A DNA stretch of 64,000 nucleotides from Pseudomonas reinekei (GCF_001945365.1 NZ_MSTQ01000001.1:310001-374000); one strand, 5' to 3'. Shown: positions 38,196-47,183, counted from the first letter of the stretch. The notes: generated by a model not told the origin, from the letters alone. Translations and numbers: made by a program.

Positions 38196-39749
38196 ATGTC
38201 CGTCAAACCCAAGGCAAGTCAGCGCCTGACCTTGCTTACCGCATCAGCGGTGTGCTCGCTGATCGTGCTCGACACCAATATCGTCGCCGTTACCTTGCCC
38301 AGCATTGCCCGTGATCTGGGGGCTAATTTCGCCGACATCGAATGGGTAGTGAGTGCTTACATGCTGGCGTTCGCCGCGTTGCTGTTGCCGGCCGGCAGTC
38401 TGGCGGACCGTTTTGGCCGGCAGAAAACCCTGATGTGGGGCCTGGGCATTTTCATCCTCGCATCGCTGGGCTGCGGTGCGGCACCGAACGCGCTGTTTCT
38501 TGATATCGCTCGCGCGATCAAAGGGGTTGGCGCGGCATTGCTGTTGACCTCGGCGCTGGCGTCCATCGGCCACACCTTTCACGATGAAGCCGAACGGGCC
38601 AAGGCCTGGGCATTCTGGGGTGGCTGCATGGGCGTCGCCATGACCGCCGCACCCACCCTGGGCGGGTTGATTACCGAATATGTCGGCTGGCGCTGGATTT
38701 TCTACCTCAACCTGCCAGTCGGCCTGTTTCTGATGTACATGGTCTGGCGCGCGGTGCCGGAATCACGCGATGCGCAAGCGGCACGCCTTGATCCATGGGG
38801 TAGCCTCGCCTTCAGCGCCAGTCTGCTGTGTTTGATCTGGGGCTTGATCGAAGCCAACCGGATTGGCTGGGCCAATCCGGTGACCTATGCGCGGCTGATC
38901 GGCGGTGCGCTGCTGTTGGGTTTGTTCGTGGTGATCGAACGGCTGCAACAGCGGCCGATGATCGACTTGCAACTGTTCCGTTACCCGCGCTTCATCGGTG
39001 CCCTGCTGGGCATGTTCGCTTACGCTGCGTGCGCCCAGGTGATGATGACGATGCTGCCGTTCTACTTACAGAACGGCCTGGGTTTTACCGCGATCTCGGC
39101 GGGACTCGGTATGTTGCCGTTCGCCATCACCCTGCTGATTTTCCCGCGCATCGGTGCTCGCCTGACGGGACGCATCACCCCGGCCAACCTGATGGCGATC
39201 GGCTTGACGCTGGTAGGCTGCGGCAACCTGCTCAGCGCCTGGGCAGTCAACAGTGGTGGCTATCTCCCGTTCGCCCTGGCGATTGCCGTTACCGGTGCTG
39301 GCGCAGGCCTGCTTAACGGCGACACGCAGAAAAACATCATGGCCTGCGTTCCCCGCGAGCGCACCGGCATGGCCTCGGGCATGAGCACCACCATGCGCTT
39401 CAGTGCGGTGATGCTGGGCGTCGGCATCTACGGTGCGTTGCTGTCGGGCCATAGCGAACAGTTGCTGCACGACAGCCTCTCGGCCCAAGGCGGTCAATGG
39501 CTGGAACATACCCAGGCGCTGGCATCGCGGGTGGTTGCCGGCGACATGCCGGCGGCGCTGGAGCTGTTGCCTCAGGACGCACGGCCGGTGGTCGAGCCGC
39601 TGGCTCGCCATGCCTTTGTCGGTGGCTTCAGTCTGTTGCTGTGGGTCGCGGGGCTGGCGGGATTGGTGGCTGCGCTGGTGGTGGGGACGTTGATGCGTCA
39701 TCCGATTCCCGCGATCAACACCCATCGATCGACGACATCGGTCGCCTGA
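38196..39749 (+). CDS. MFS drug-resistance transporter, DHA2 (14-TMS, EmrB/QacA-like)
   Basis: 517 residues with 14 predicted membrane spans. Typical motifs: VLDTNIVAVTLPSIARDLG (motif D1), GSLADRFGRQKTLMWG (motif A, residues about 70-85), MGVAMTAAPTLGGLITEYVGWRWIFYLNLPVG (motif C and beyond, split here as two blocks), and a C-terminal RTGMASGMSTTMRF. It likely exports a toxic organic compound by proton antiport. Its divergent LysR neighbour is the likely regulator. Confidence 0.92.
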   Translation: MSVKPKASQRLTLLTASAVCSLIVLDTNIVAVTLPSIARDLGANFADIEWVVSAYMLAFAALLLPAGSLADRFGRQKTLMWGLGIFILASLGCGAAPNALFLDIARAIKGVGAALLLTSALASIGHTFHDEAERAKAWAFWGGCMGVAMTAAPTLGGLITEYVGWRWIFYLNLPVGLFLMYMVWRAVPESRDAQAARLDPWGSLAFSASLLCLIWGLIEANRIGWANPVTYARLIGGALLLGLFVVIERLQQRPMIDLQLFRYPRFIGALLGMFAYAACAQVMMTMLPFYLQNGLGFTAISAGLGMLPFAITLLIFPRIGARLTGRITPANLMAIGLTLVGCGNLLSAWAVNSGGYLPFALAIAVTGAGAGLLNGDTQKNIMACVPRERTGMASGMSTTMRFSAVMLGVGIYGALLSGHSEQLLHDSLSAQGGQWLEHTQALASRVVAGDMPAALELLPQDARPVVEPLARHAFVGGFSLLLWVAGLAGLVAALVVGTLMRHPIPAINTHRSTTSVA

Positions 39750-39759
39750 TCTTTTCACG

Positions 39760-40425
39760 TCATTGCAATTCGTCGATATGCCGATACTCGGACTGCAACT
39801 GCGCCGCCAGCGTTTTGCTGCGTCCGAGTCGAATCGGCCCGCGTTCGATATCGATCAGCAGCCCCGGACAATCCAGTGGCACCAAAGCGGCCCCATCCTT
39901 GAGCCGGCCGTCGGTCACCACCAGCAAACGTTGTTGCTCCGCCGGGAAACGCTTTTGTCGCACACTCAGCCATCGCCCCGCTTCAGCCAGCGCCGCCAGC
40001 AACGGCGTGCCCCCTCCTGCACCAAGGCCATCAAGCCAATGACGCAAACCGCCGGACGCTTTCAAGCCTTGGACCTGCCACGTTGGCGCGGCACCACTGG
40101 CGGTCATCAGGGCCAGCCGGGCACGTTGGCGATAGGCGTCATCAAAGAGTTGCGCCAGCAAGCCTTTGGCATCGCTCAAGGCCTGATGGCGTCGCGTTGA
40201 AGCCGATGCGTCGACAATCACCAGCCACAGTTCATTTGCCGAGCGCGTGCGCAGGTAGAACAACAGATCCTGACGCACCCGTGGCCGCCCCTTGAGCAAG
40301 GTGCCGGGCCAATTGACCGAGCCGCTGCGGGCGGCGTGACGTTTACCCTGTTTGCCGTGATCGAGCCGTCCGGCGCGGGGTCTGGCATTCGCCCCCGCGT
40401 CAGTTCGGGGGCGAATGCCTAAGGC
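39760..40425 (-). CDS. chlD: VWA-domain part of the cobalt/magnesium chelatase, reached by -1 frameshift from the ChlI-like ORF
   Basis: The -1 frame from the slippery site (40425) to the stop at 39760 encodes about 221 residues: a basic linker (DHGKQGKRHAARSGSVNWPG) and then a von Willebrand A domain (LWLVIVDASAST with the MIDAS D-x-S-x-S, GGGTPLLAAL, LLVVTDGRLKDG). Upstream of the TTG at 40299 this frame has no ATG, GTG or TTG back to a stop codon inside the AAA+ ORF, and TTG 40299 has no ribosome-binding site; hence independent initiation is doubtful. The coordinates include the shared slippery bases. It gives the medium subunit of the chelatase when joined to the AAA+ domain. Confidence 0.8.
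   Translation of the reverse strand, partial: ALGIRPRTDAGANARPRAGRLDHGKQGKRHAARSGSVNWPGTLLKGRPRVRQDLLFYLRTRSANELWLVIVDASASTRRHQALSDAKGLLAQLFDDAYRQRARLALMTASGAAPTWQVQGLKASGGLRHWLDGLGAGGGTPLLAALAEAGRWLSVRQKRFPAEQQRLLVVTDGRLKDGAALVPLDCPGLLIDIERGPIRLGRSKTLAAQLQSEYRHIDELQ
40384..40419 (-). other. perfect hairpin, probable frameshift stimulator
   Basis: On the minus strand GGCATTCGCCCCCG (40419-40406) and CGGGGGCGAATGCC (40397-40384) are perfect 14-bp arms with an 8-nt loop. It begins 5 nt after the slippery heptamer and includes the last base of the zero-frame stop codon, the spacing known for bacterial -1 frameshift stimulators such as dnaX. Confidence 0.85.
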
Positions 40426-41432
40426 TTTTTTGGCCAGCTCGGCACTTCACGGCGGACACCGACGGGCAATGCCTGAGCGGGCATTTCACCCCACTGGCCC
40501 TGGCCTGCGCCCGGGTTGGCAGTTTGCGGCGAAGACGACTGCGGCGCAGGTGTCGATTGTGGTGCCGACGGGGGAAGTTCACGGCGACGATGGCGCAAGG
40601 CGAATTCGGCGACAGCGTCGATATCTTCGATGCTGATGGCGCAAGCGCCACGCCAGGCCGCATGGGCACGTGCCGCGCGCAACCAGACCAGATCGGCGCG
40701 CATGCCGTCGACGCCGGCGGCGAAGCAACGTTCGGTGATTTGCGCCAGCGCTGCATCGTCGAGGGGAATACTCGCTAAAGCGCTACGGGCCTTCTGGCAG
40801 CGTTCGCGCAAGTTCGCTTGCTGACTCTCCCACTCGGTGCAAAAGCCGTGGGGATCGCTGTCGAAATCCAGACGCCGACGGATAATCTGGCCACGCTCTG
40901 CCGGCGCGGTGTGGCCACCGAGGGCCACGTTCAAACCAAAGCGGTCAAGCAACTGCGGACGCAACTCGCCCTCTTCCGGGTTCATGGTGCCGATCAACAC
41001 GAACTTCGCTGAATGCCGATGGGAAATGCCATCACGCTCGACCAGGTTGGTCCCGCTGGCGGCGACGTCCAGCAACAGATCGACGAGATGGTCAGGCAAC
41101 AGATTGACTTCATCGACGTAGAGCACGCCGCCGTCAGCCTTGGCCAGCACGCCGGGGGAAAATTGCGCACGGCCATCGCTCAGTGCGGCGTCCAGATCGA
41201 GCGTTCCGACCAGGCGCTCTTCGGTGGCGCCCAAGGGCAAAGTGACGAACTGACCGCTGGCCAGCAAATCCGCCAGTCCACGGGCCAACGTCGATTTGGC
41301 CATGCCACGCGGGCCTTCGATCAGCACCCCGCCGATCTTCGGGTCGATGGCGGTCAGGTACAGCGCGAGTTTCAAATCATCGGCGCCGACCACGGCGGAG
41401 AGCGGGAAATGCGGGGTGTCGGTCATCTTCAA
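40419..41432 (-). CDS. chlI: cobalt/magnesium chelatase AAA+ subunit (ChlI/BchI-like), zero-frame product
   Basis: 337 residues ending at TAG 40419-40421. An AAA+ domain of the Mg-chelatase class: Walker A variant IEGPRGMAKSTLARGL (about residue 38), Walker B GGVLYVDEVNLLPDHLVDLLL, sensor 1 FVLIGTMNPEEGELRPQLLDRFGL, and a C-terminal helical part with a Pro-rich tail (TPAPQSSSPQ). It powers cobalt insertion together with CobN. The last codons CCA AAA AAG CCT TAG hold the heptamer A AAA AAG, and -1 slippage there continues into the VWA frame to give a fused 557-residue ChlD-type subunit. It follows cobN after a REP doublet. Confidence 0.9.
   Translation of the reverse strand: MKMTDTPHFPLSAVVGADDLKLALYLTAIDPKIGGVLIEGPRGMAKSTLARGLADLLASGQFVTLPLGATEERLVGTLDLDAALSDGRAQFSPGVLAKADGGVLYVDEVNLLPDHLVDLLLDVAASGTNLVERDGISHRHSAKFVLIGTMNPEEGELRPQLLDRFGLNVALGGHTAPAERGQIIRRRLDFDSDPHGFCTEWESQQANLRERCQKARSALASIPLDDAALAQITERCFAAGVDGMRADLVWLRAARAHAAWRGACAISIEDIDAVAEFALRHRRRELPPSAPQSTPAPQSSSPQTANPGAGQGQWGEMPAQALPVGVRREVPSWPKKP
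40425..40431 (-). promoter_or_regulatory. A AAA AAG slippery heptamer (-1 programmed frameshift site)
   Basis: In the ChlI frame the codons read CCA AAA AAG CCT TAG. A_AAA_AAG is the most efficient bacterial -1 heptamer, used in dnaX. A shift back by one base at AAA AAG gives AAA AAA GCC TTA GGC, which is exactly the frame of the downstream VWA domain. The known case is the chlD gene of cobalt chelatases, for which two subunits from one gene have been described (Antonov, 2020). Confidence 0.85.
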
Positions 41433-41465
41433 TACTCAATCATGGTCGGGGTTAATACACATTTC

Positions 41466-41562
41466 CCTGTGGGAGCGAGCCTGCTCGCGAAAGCGGACTG
41501 TCAGTCAACGATGATGTTGATTGTGCTGGCCTCTTCGCGAGCAGGCTCGCTACCACAGGGGT
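41466..41562. repeat. REP doublet (inverted pair)
   Basis: GTGGGAGCGAGCCTGCTCGCG and CGCGAGCAGGCTCGCTACCAC flank about 50 bp, located between the cobN stop and the ChlI-like start within one transcription unit. Confidence 0.9.
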
Positions 41563-41568
41563 GTTGTT

Positions 41569-44500
41569 CTAGCCATTTTCTTCTATATCCAATAGCAGGT
41601 TTTCCAGCGCCTCGCGGTACTCACCCGGCTCCTTCCACATCCCCCGTTGCTGCGCTTCCAGCAGCCGTTCAGTCATGTCGCGCAAGGCATGGGGATTATG
41701 CTCGCGAACAAATTCGCGAGTCGCCGGGTCGAGCAAGTAGGCATCAGCCAGCAAGGCGTACTGGTGATCGTCGATCAGCTGCGTGGTGGCGTCGAAGGCG
41801 AACAGGTTATCGACGGTCGCAGCCATTTCGAAGGCGCCTTTGTAGCCATGCCGCTTGACCCCGTCGAGCCACTTGGGATTGGCCGCCCGTGAGCGGATAA
41901 CCCGGTTCAACTCTTCCTTCAGCGTGCGGATTTTCGGCAAGTCCGGTTGACTGTGATCGCCGTGATAACTGGCTGCCACCTCGCCGCTGAGACTTTCCAC
42001 CGCCGCGAGCATACCGCCCTGGAACTGGTAGTAGTCATTGGAATCGAGCACGTCGTGTTCGCGGTTGTCCTGATTGTGCAGCACTGCCTGCACCTGGCTC
42101 AGGCGCTGGGCGAATTGCTCACGGGCCGCAGTGCCTTCATCGGAACCGCCATAAGCGTAACCACCCCAGTTCAGATAAACCTCGGCCAGATCCTCGCGGC
42201 GCTGCCACAGCCGGCCGTCGATAGCGCCCTGCACGCCGGCACCATACGCGCCGGGTTTGGCCCCGAAAATCCGCCACCCGGCCTGACGCCGGGCTGCTTC
42301 TGCATCCAGCCCGGATTGCAGCAGCGCCTCACGCTCGGCGCGTACCTTGGCCGCCAACGGGTTGAGATCGTCCGGTTCGTCGAGCGCGGCGACCGCTTGC
42401 ACGGCCGCGTCGAACAGGCGGATCAGATTGGCGAAGGCATCGCGGAAAAAACCGGACACGCGCAAGGTCACGTCCACTCGCGGGCGGTCGAGCAAACTCA
42501 ATGGCAGGATTTCAAAATCGTCGACGCGCTGACTGCCGGTGGCCCACACCGGGCGCACGCCCATCAGCGCCATGGCCTGAGCGATATCGTCGCCACCGGT
42601 GCGCATGGTCGCAGTGCCCCAAACCGACAGGCCGAGCTGACGCAGGTGATCGCCATGGTCTTGCAGGTGGCGTTCCAGAATCAGGTTGGCGGACTGGAAA
42701 CCGATGCGCCAGGCGGTGGTAGTAGGCAGGTTGCGCACATCCACCGAATAGAAGTTGCGGCCGGTGGGCAGTACGTCCAGGCGTCCGCGACTGGGTGCGC
42801 CGCTCGGACCGGCCGGGACGAAACGACCGCTGAGGGCGTCGAGCAGGCCGCGCATTTCGGCGGGGCCGCAGGCGTCCAGTCGCGGCGCGACGACTTCGCG
42901 CAGGTTGTCGAGGATGGCGCTCACTGCAGACCAGCTCGCCTCCTGTGGGAGCGGGCCTGCTCGCGAAAGCGCTGTGTCAGTTGATATTGTTGCCGCTGAC
43001 ACGCCATCGCGAGCAGGCTCGCTCCCACTGGGGTCGTTCAACACGTGCGAGATCAGTTGCGTGGCGAACAGTTCGAGGCGTTCGCGGGTGTCGCCGGTGG
43101 TGCGCCAAGGGTCATCGCTGATCGACAATAAGGCCAGCGGCCGCGCCCCGGTCCACGGCTCGGCCAATGCACAATCCAGCGGATCAACATCCAGTGCGAA
43201 CGACTTGGCCAGCGCCCGCAGCACACTCGAATGCGCACCACGCCCATCCCCCCGGGGAATGCGCAACAGCGCAAGCAAGGTATCGATGCGCAAGCGCCCG
43301 ACCGGCGATTCGCCAAAGACATGCAAGCCGTCGCGGATCTGCGATTCCTTCAAGTCACACAGGTAAGTGTCCAGACGTGGCAACCAGATCGCCGCATCCG
43401 CGTCACTGTCGAGTTGTTCGTCCAGTTGCAGTTCGCGGTCGATGTGGGTGTCGCGCACCAGTTGCAGGATGTCGCGCTGCAACTCGCGGGCGCGGCGTGG
43501 ATCGAGCAATTGCGCTTCGTAATATTCGTCGGCGAGCAATTCGAGATTGCGCAGCGGACCGTAGGTTTCGGCACGGGTCAGCGGCGGCATCAAGTGATCG
43601 ATGATCACCGCCTGAGTCCGCCGTTTGGCTTGGGCGCCCTCGCCCGGATCGTTGACGATGAACGGATAAATGTTCGGCAGCGGTCCGAGCAATGCATCCG
43701 GCCAGCAGTTTTCCGACAGGCCGACGCCTTTGCCCGGCAGCCATTCGAGGTTGCCGTGCTTGCCGACGTGGATCAGCGCGTGGGCGCCATAGGTGTTGCG
43801 CAGCCAGAAATAGAACGCCAGGTACCCGTGGGGCGGCACCAGGTCCGGGTCGTGATACACCGCGCTTGGGTCCACTTGGTAACCGCGCGCCGGCTGAATG
43901 CCAACGAAGGTCAGGCCAAAACGCAGCCCGGCGATCATCATCCGGCCGCTGCGGCACATCGGATCGTTTTCCGGCGAGCCCCAACGTTCCATCACCGCAG
44001 TGCGATTGGCTTGGGGCAGTGCGTTGAACATCGTCAGGTATTCGTCCATGCCCAGGCTTTGCTGGCAAGGACGCTGGTCCATGGTGTCCAGATCATTGCT
44101 GACGCCGCCAAGCAGTTGCCGGATCAACGCGGTGCCACTGTCCGGCAGTTCGGCGGGGAGCGGATAACCCTCGTCATGCAGCGCCCGGAGAATGTTCAGC
44201 GCCGCCGCTGGCGTGTCCAGGCCCACGCCGTTGCCGATGCGACCATCGCGGGTCGGGTAATTGGCGAGGATCAGCGCCACGCGTTTTTGCGCATTGGGCA
44301 GGCGTGCCAGGTCGATCCAGCGCCGCGCCAGTTCGGCGACAAAGTCCATGCGCTCGGGTTGCGGCCGGTAGCAGACCACATCCGATTGACTGCGCTCACT
44401 ACGCCACGCCAGATCCTTGAAGCTGATCGGCCGGCTGATGATCCGCCCGTCCAGCTCAGGCAAGGCAATGTGCATCGCCAGATCCCGCGGGCCGAGGCCT

Positions 44501-45414
44501 TGTTCGCTGGCGCGCCAGCCCGGCTCGTTGTCTTGGGCGCATATGACCTGAATCACCGGGATATTGCGGCGAAACGGTCGCAAATGCGGCGCTTCGGGGC
44601 TCGACTGGGCAAAGCCGGTGGTGTTGAGGATCACTCCGGCCTCTGCTTCATCCAGCCAATCCTCGACGGCCGCAAGACAGCCGGGCTCTTTCAAACTGGC
44701 CAGCGCAATCGGCAACGGATTCAACCCCGCCGCCTGCAAACGCTGGCAAAAAACATCGATGAAACCGGTATTCGCCGCTTGCAAGTGCGAGCGGTAGAAC
44801 AGCACCGCCGCGACGGGGTGATCGACCTGCCAGTCGGCTTGCCAATCCTGAAGTGTCACGGGGCTTTTATGGGGATGGTAAATCGCCGTGCGCGGCAAGG
44901 CTTGCGGCTCGTCCCAGGCATATTCTCGCGCCAGCCAACGGTTGGCCAGGCAGCGGAAGAAATCCAGCGCATTGCCCATGCCGCCCTGGCGCAGAAACTG
45001 CCAGAGTCGGTCACGATCTTCGACACCGACAGTGCTCAGGTCGCTGAGCTCCGGGTCCGGGCGGTCATCCCCCGGCACCAGAATCAACTGCACCCCACGC
45101 TGGGACAACTCCACCAGTCGCTCGACGCCGTAACGCCAATAGGCAATGCCACCGTGCAGCGAGATCAGAATGACCTTGGCGTGGCGCAAGACTTCATCGA
45201 CATACAGGTCAACCGAGGCATGGTTCTGCACCTGCATCGGGTTGGCCAGGCGCATGCTCGGGTAATCGCCTGGTAACTGTTGTGCCGCTTCGGCGAGCAG
45301 CGCCAGACTGGAATCGCCGCTGCACAGGATCACCAGCTCGGCGGGGGTTTGTCCAAGGTCGGCAATGTTGTCATCCGACACGAAACCGCCGGGCTGGGTC
45401 CTGAGCAGGTGCAT
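41569..45414 (-). CDS. cobN: aerobic cobaltochelatase subunit CobN
   Basis: 1281 residues, the large substrate-binding subunit that inserts cobalt into hydrogenobyrinic acid a,c-diamide. CobN/BchH signatures: the N-terminal sensor-like region, PVAAVLFYRSHLQAANTGFID, ILANYPTRDGRIGNGVGLDTP, HVGKHGNLEWLPGKGVGLSENC, the FGAKPGAYGAGVQGAID block and WLDGVKRHGYKGAFEMAATVD near the C-terminus. It starts 3 bp after cobW. About 30 residues (about 793-823) are encoded by a REP doublet inserted in frame; the residues around it match well, so the protein probably stays functional. The partner is the ChlI/ChlD chelatase downstream. Confidence 0.93.
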   Translation of the reverse strand: MHLLRTQPGGFVSDDNIADLGQTPAELVILCSGDSSLALLAEAAQQLPGDYPSMRLANPMQVQNHASVDLYVDEVLRHAKVILISLHGGIAYWRYGVERLVELSQRGVQLILVPGDDRPDPELSDLSTVGVEDRDRLWQFLRQGGMGNALDFFRCLANRWLAREYAWDEPQALPRTAIYHPHKSPVTLQDWQADWQVDHPVAAVLFYRSHLQAANTGFIDVFCQRLQAAGLNPLPIALASLKEPGCLAAVEDWLDEAEAGVILNTTGFAQSSPEAPHLRPFRRNIPVIQVICAQDNEPGWRASEQGLGPRDLAMHIALPELDGRIISRPISFKDLAWRSERSQSDVVCYRPQPERMDFVAELARRWIDLARLPNAQKRVALILANYPTRDGRIGNGVGLDTPAAALNILRALHDEGYPLPAELPDSGTALIRQLLGGVSNDLDTMDQRPCQQSLGMDEYLTMFNALPQANRTAVMERWGSPENDPMCRSGRMMIAGLRFGLTFVGIQPARGYQVDPSAVYHDPDLVPPHGYLAFYFWLRNTYGAHALIHVGKHGNLEWLPGKGVGLSENCWPDALLGPLPNIYPFIVNDPGEGAQAKRRTQAVIIDHLMPPLTRAETYGPLRNLELLADEYYEAQLLDPRRARELQRDILQLVRDTHIDRELQLDEQLDSDADAAIWLPRLDTYLCDLKESQIRDGLHVFGESPVGRLRIDTLLALLRIPRGDGRGAHSSVLRALAKSFALDVDPLDCALAEPWTGARPLALLSISDDPWRTTGDTRERLELFATQLISHVLNDPSGSEPARDGVSAATISTDTALSRAGPLPQEASWSAVSAILDNLREVVAPRLDACGPAEMRGLLDALSGRFVPAGPSGAPSRGRLDVLPTGRNFYSVDVRNLPTTTAWRIGFQSANLILERHLQDHGDHLRQLGLSVWGTATMRTGGDDIAQAMALMGVRPVWATGSQRVDDFEILPLSLLDRPRVDVTLRVSGFFRDAFANLIRLFDAAVQAVAALDEPDDLNPLAAKVRAEREALLQSGLDAEAARRQAGWRIFGAKPGAYGAGVQGAIDGRLWQRREDLAEVYLNWGGYAYGGSDEGTAAREQFAQRLSQVQAVLHNQDNREHDVLDSNDYYQFQGGMLAAVESLSGEVAASYHGDHSQPDLPKIRTLKEELNRVIRSRAANPKWLDGVKRHGYKGAFEMAATVDNLFAFDATTQLIDDHQYALLADAYLLDPATREFVREHNPHALRDMTERLLEAQQRGMWKEPGEYREALENLLLDIEENG
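42941..43031. repeat. REP doublet inserted in frame within cobN
   Basis: GTGGGAGCGGGCCTGCTCGCG and CGCGAGCAGGCTCGCTCCCAC, inverted, lie inside the cobN coding sequence and encode the two halves GSEPARDG and SRAGPLPQ on the minus strand. No stop codon or frameshift results. Confidence 0.9.
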
Positions 45415-45417
45415 GGT

Positions 45418-46485
45418 TTACACGCTTAGCGCGGCGCGCAATTGCGCTTCGAGCAAGGCGGCATCCAGTGCCTGGCCGATCAGCACCAGACGCGTGGTAC
45501 GTGCTTCTTCAGCGCCCCACTGACGGTCGAAGTGCTTGTCGAAACGCGTGCCCACGCCCTGGATCAGCAGGCGCATCGGTTTGTTCGGGATCGCCGCGAA
45601 GCCCTTGACCCGCAGGATGCTGTGCTCGATCACCAATTGCGTCAGCGCGTCCATCAGAAGGCTTTCATCGGATGCCGGCAATTCAATGGAGATGGAGTCG
45701 AAAGCGTCGTGATCGTGGTCATCATGATCTTCATCGTCGTGGTGATGATCGTGATGGCTGTGGCGGCTGTCGATGTGTTCTTCGGAACCCGCGCCGAGAC
45801 CGATCAGCACGTCCAGCGGCAGGCGACCGCTGCTGGCTTCGATGATCTTGACCGCTGGCGGCAATTCTTCGGCAACTTCCAGGCGTACGCGGGCAAGGTC
45901 TTCCGGGCTGATCAGGTCAGCCTTGTTGAGGATCACCAGGTCGGCGCTGGACAGTTGATCGGCGAACAGTTCGTGCAGTGGCGATTCGTGGTCCAGGTTC
46001 GGGTCGAGTTTGCGCTGGGCGTCGACCTGATCCGGGAATGCGGCGAAGGTGCCAGCCGCCACGGCCGGGCTGTCGACCACGGTGATGACCGCATCGACGG
46101 TGCAGGCACTGCGGATTTCCGGCCACTGGAAGGCTTGCACCAGCGGTTTTGGCAGTGCCAGGCCCGAGGTTTCGATCAGGATGTGATCGAGATCGCCGCG
46201 ACGGGCGACCAGTTCGCGCATCACCGGGAAGAACTCTTCCTGAACGGTGCAGCACAGGCAGCCGTTGGCCAGTTCGTACACACGGCCGTTGGCTTCTTCT
46301 TCGGTGCAACCGATGGAACACTGCTTGAGGATTTCGCCGTCGATGCCGAGTTCGCCGAACTCGTTGACGATCACCGCGATACGGCGCCCCTGAGCGTTGT
46401 CGAGCATGTGCCGCAACAAGGTGGTTTTGCCTGAGCCGAGGAAGCCGGTAACGATGGTGACAGGGAGTTTGGCCAGTGTTTTCAT
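45418..46485 (-). CDS. cobW: cobalamin biosynthesis GTPase CobW
   Basis: 355 residues from ATG 46485 (AAAGGG upstream). A G3E GTPase metallochaperone for cobalt delivery: Walker [15 protein letters not shown], the metal-binding C-x-C-C motif in ANGCLCCTVQEEF, Walker B-like ILIETSGLALP, NKAD guanine motif, and a His/Asp-rich loop (HSHHDHHHDDEDHDDHDHD, about residues 240-262) that can bind metal. First gene of the riboswitch-controlled cobW-cobN-chlI operon. Confidence 0.94.
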   Translation of the reverse strand: MKTLAKLPVTIVTGFLGSGKTTLLRHMLDNAQGRRIAVIVNEFGELGIDGEILKQCSIGCTEEEANGRVYELANGCLCCTVQEEFFPVMRELVARRGDLDHILIETSGLALPKPLVQAFQWPEIRSACTVDAVITVVDSPAVAAGTFAAFPDQVDAQRKLDPNLDHESPLHELFADQLSSADLVILNKADLISPEDLARVRLEVAEELPPAVKIIEASSGRLPLDVLIGLGAGSEEHIDSRHSHHDHHHDDEDHDDHDHDAFDSISIELPASDESLLMDALTQLVIEHSILRVKGFAAIPNKPMRLLIQGVGTRFDKHFDRQWGAEEARTTRLVLIGQALDAALLEAQLRAALSV

Positions 46486-46599
46486 CGGATGCCCTTTGGC
46501 AAGGTGGCGGGCATACGGGACGAGAACCGGCAACGCACATGCGCGCCGGAAGCGTTCGCCACCGGATCACCCCGCCCGGTTGTAGTGAGAATCTGTATC

Positions 46600-46775
46600 G
46601 AGGCAGGTCTCCTGGCTGACGGTGTGCCAGTCGCTTGACTGGCGTTTACTGCGCCTTCCCGCGGGCTCAAGGGTTGAGCGTGCAGTGGCGTGGCAGCGAA
46701 CATCACCGTTCACAGTTGCGGGGGCAGCCGCGGCATTGACCGCGTTCCCTTCTTAGCTTCGACAAATGCCGAAGA
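46600..46775 (-). promoter_or_regulatory. cobalamin riboswitch of the cobW operon
   Basis: On the minus strand the B12-box GCTGCCCCCGCAACTGTGA (near 46725), an upstream GGGAACGCGGTCAATGC and the terminal GTCAGCCAGGAGACCTGCC (near 46610) are in the order and spacing of the AdoCbl riboswitch. It sits about 115 bp before cobW, so B12 sufficiency would repress the operon. Confidence 0.9.
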
Positions 46776-46832
46776 ACCTCGAAAGCTCAAGGCTACGCAT
46801 GGTATTGGGGCGGGTCAATGTCTAGTGACGCC

Positions 46833-46916
46833 TGTAGGGGCCCCTTCGCGAGCGGGCTTGCTCCCACAGGTGATCGCATTTCCCTGTGGAAGCGAGCCTG
46901 CTCGCGAAGGGGCGCC
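46833..46916. repeat. REP doublet (inverted pair)
   Basis: TTCGCGAGCGGGCTTGCTCCCAC and GTGGAAGCGAGCCTGCTCGCG, between the two divergent riboswitches. Confidence 0.9.
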
Positions 46917-46984
46917 TCGGTGCCAAGTTGAGAACCCTTGCCAATTGACGCCCCACCCTCGCCCATGCTCTCCTACGCATCTTG

Positions 46985-47183
46985 TTACGGGTGCCCTTCA
47001 CAGGGTGAAACGGGAAACCGGTGAATCATGTGCTTTACTCAAGGCCATGTCAGTCCGGTGCTGCCCCCGCAACGGTAAGCGAGCGAAGTGTCAGATCCAC
47101 TGTGCCCATCGGGCATGGGAAGGTGACGCTTGCAGGTCAAGGCGAAAGCCTGCGCCCCTCGTGAGCCCGGAGACCGGCCCGCA
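46985..47183 (+). promoter_or_regulatory. cobalamin riboswitch of the cbtBA-cobE-cobM unit
   Basis: GGGAAACCGGTGAATC (near 47012), CGGTGCTGCCCCCGCAACGG (near 47057) and GTGAGCCCGGAGACCGGCC (near 47161) are the conserved core of the cobalamin riboswitch on the plus strand, 140 bp before cbtB. Confidence 0.93.

Noticed and set aside
40384..40419. Hairpin at the chlI/VWA junction as a terminator
   Set aside because: No T-tract follows on the minus strand; its place 5 nt after a slippery heptamer fits a frameshift stimulator better.
18088..43031. REP doublets as CRISPR repeats
   Set aside because: Copies are dispersed, inverted pairs without regular spacers; no cas genes are present.
43231..45276. 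681-codon plus-strand ORF
   Set aside because: Antisense shadow of cobN.
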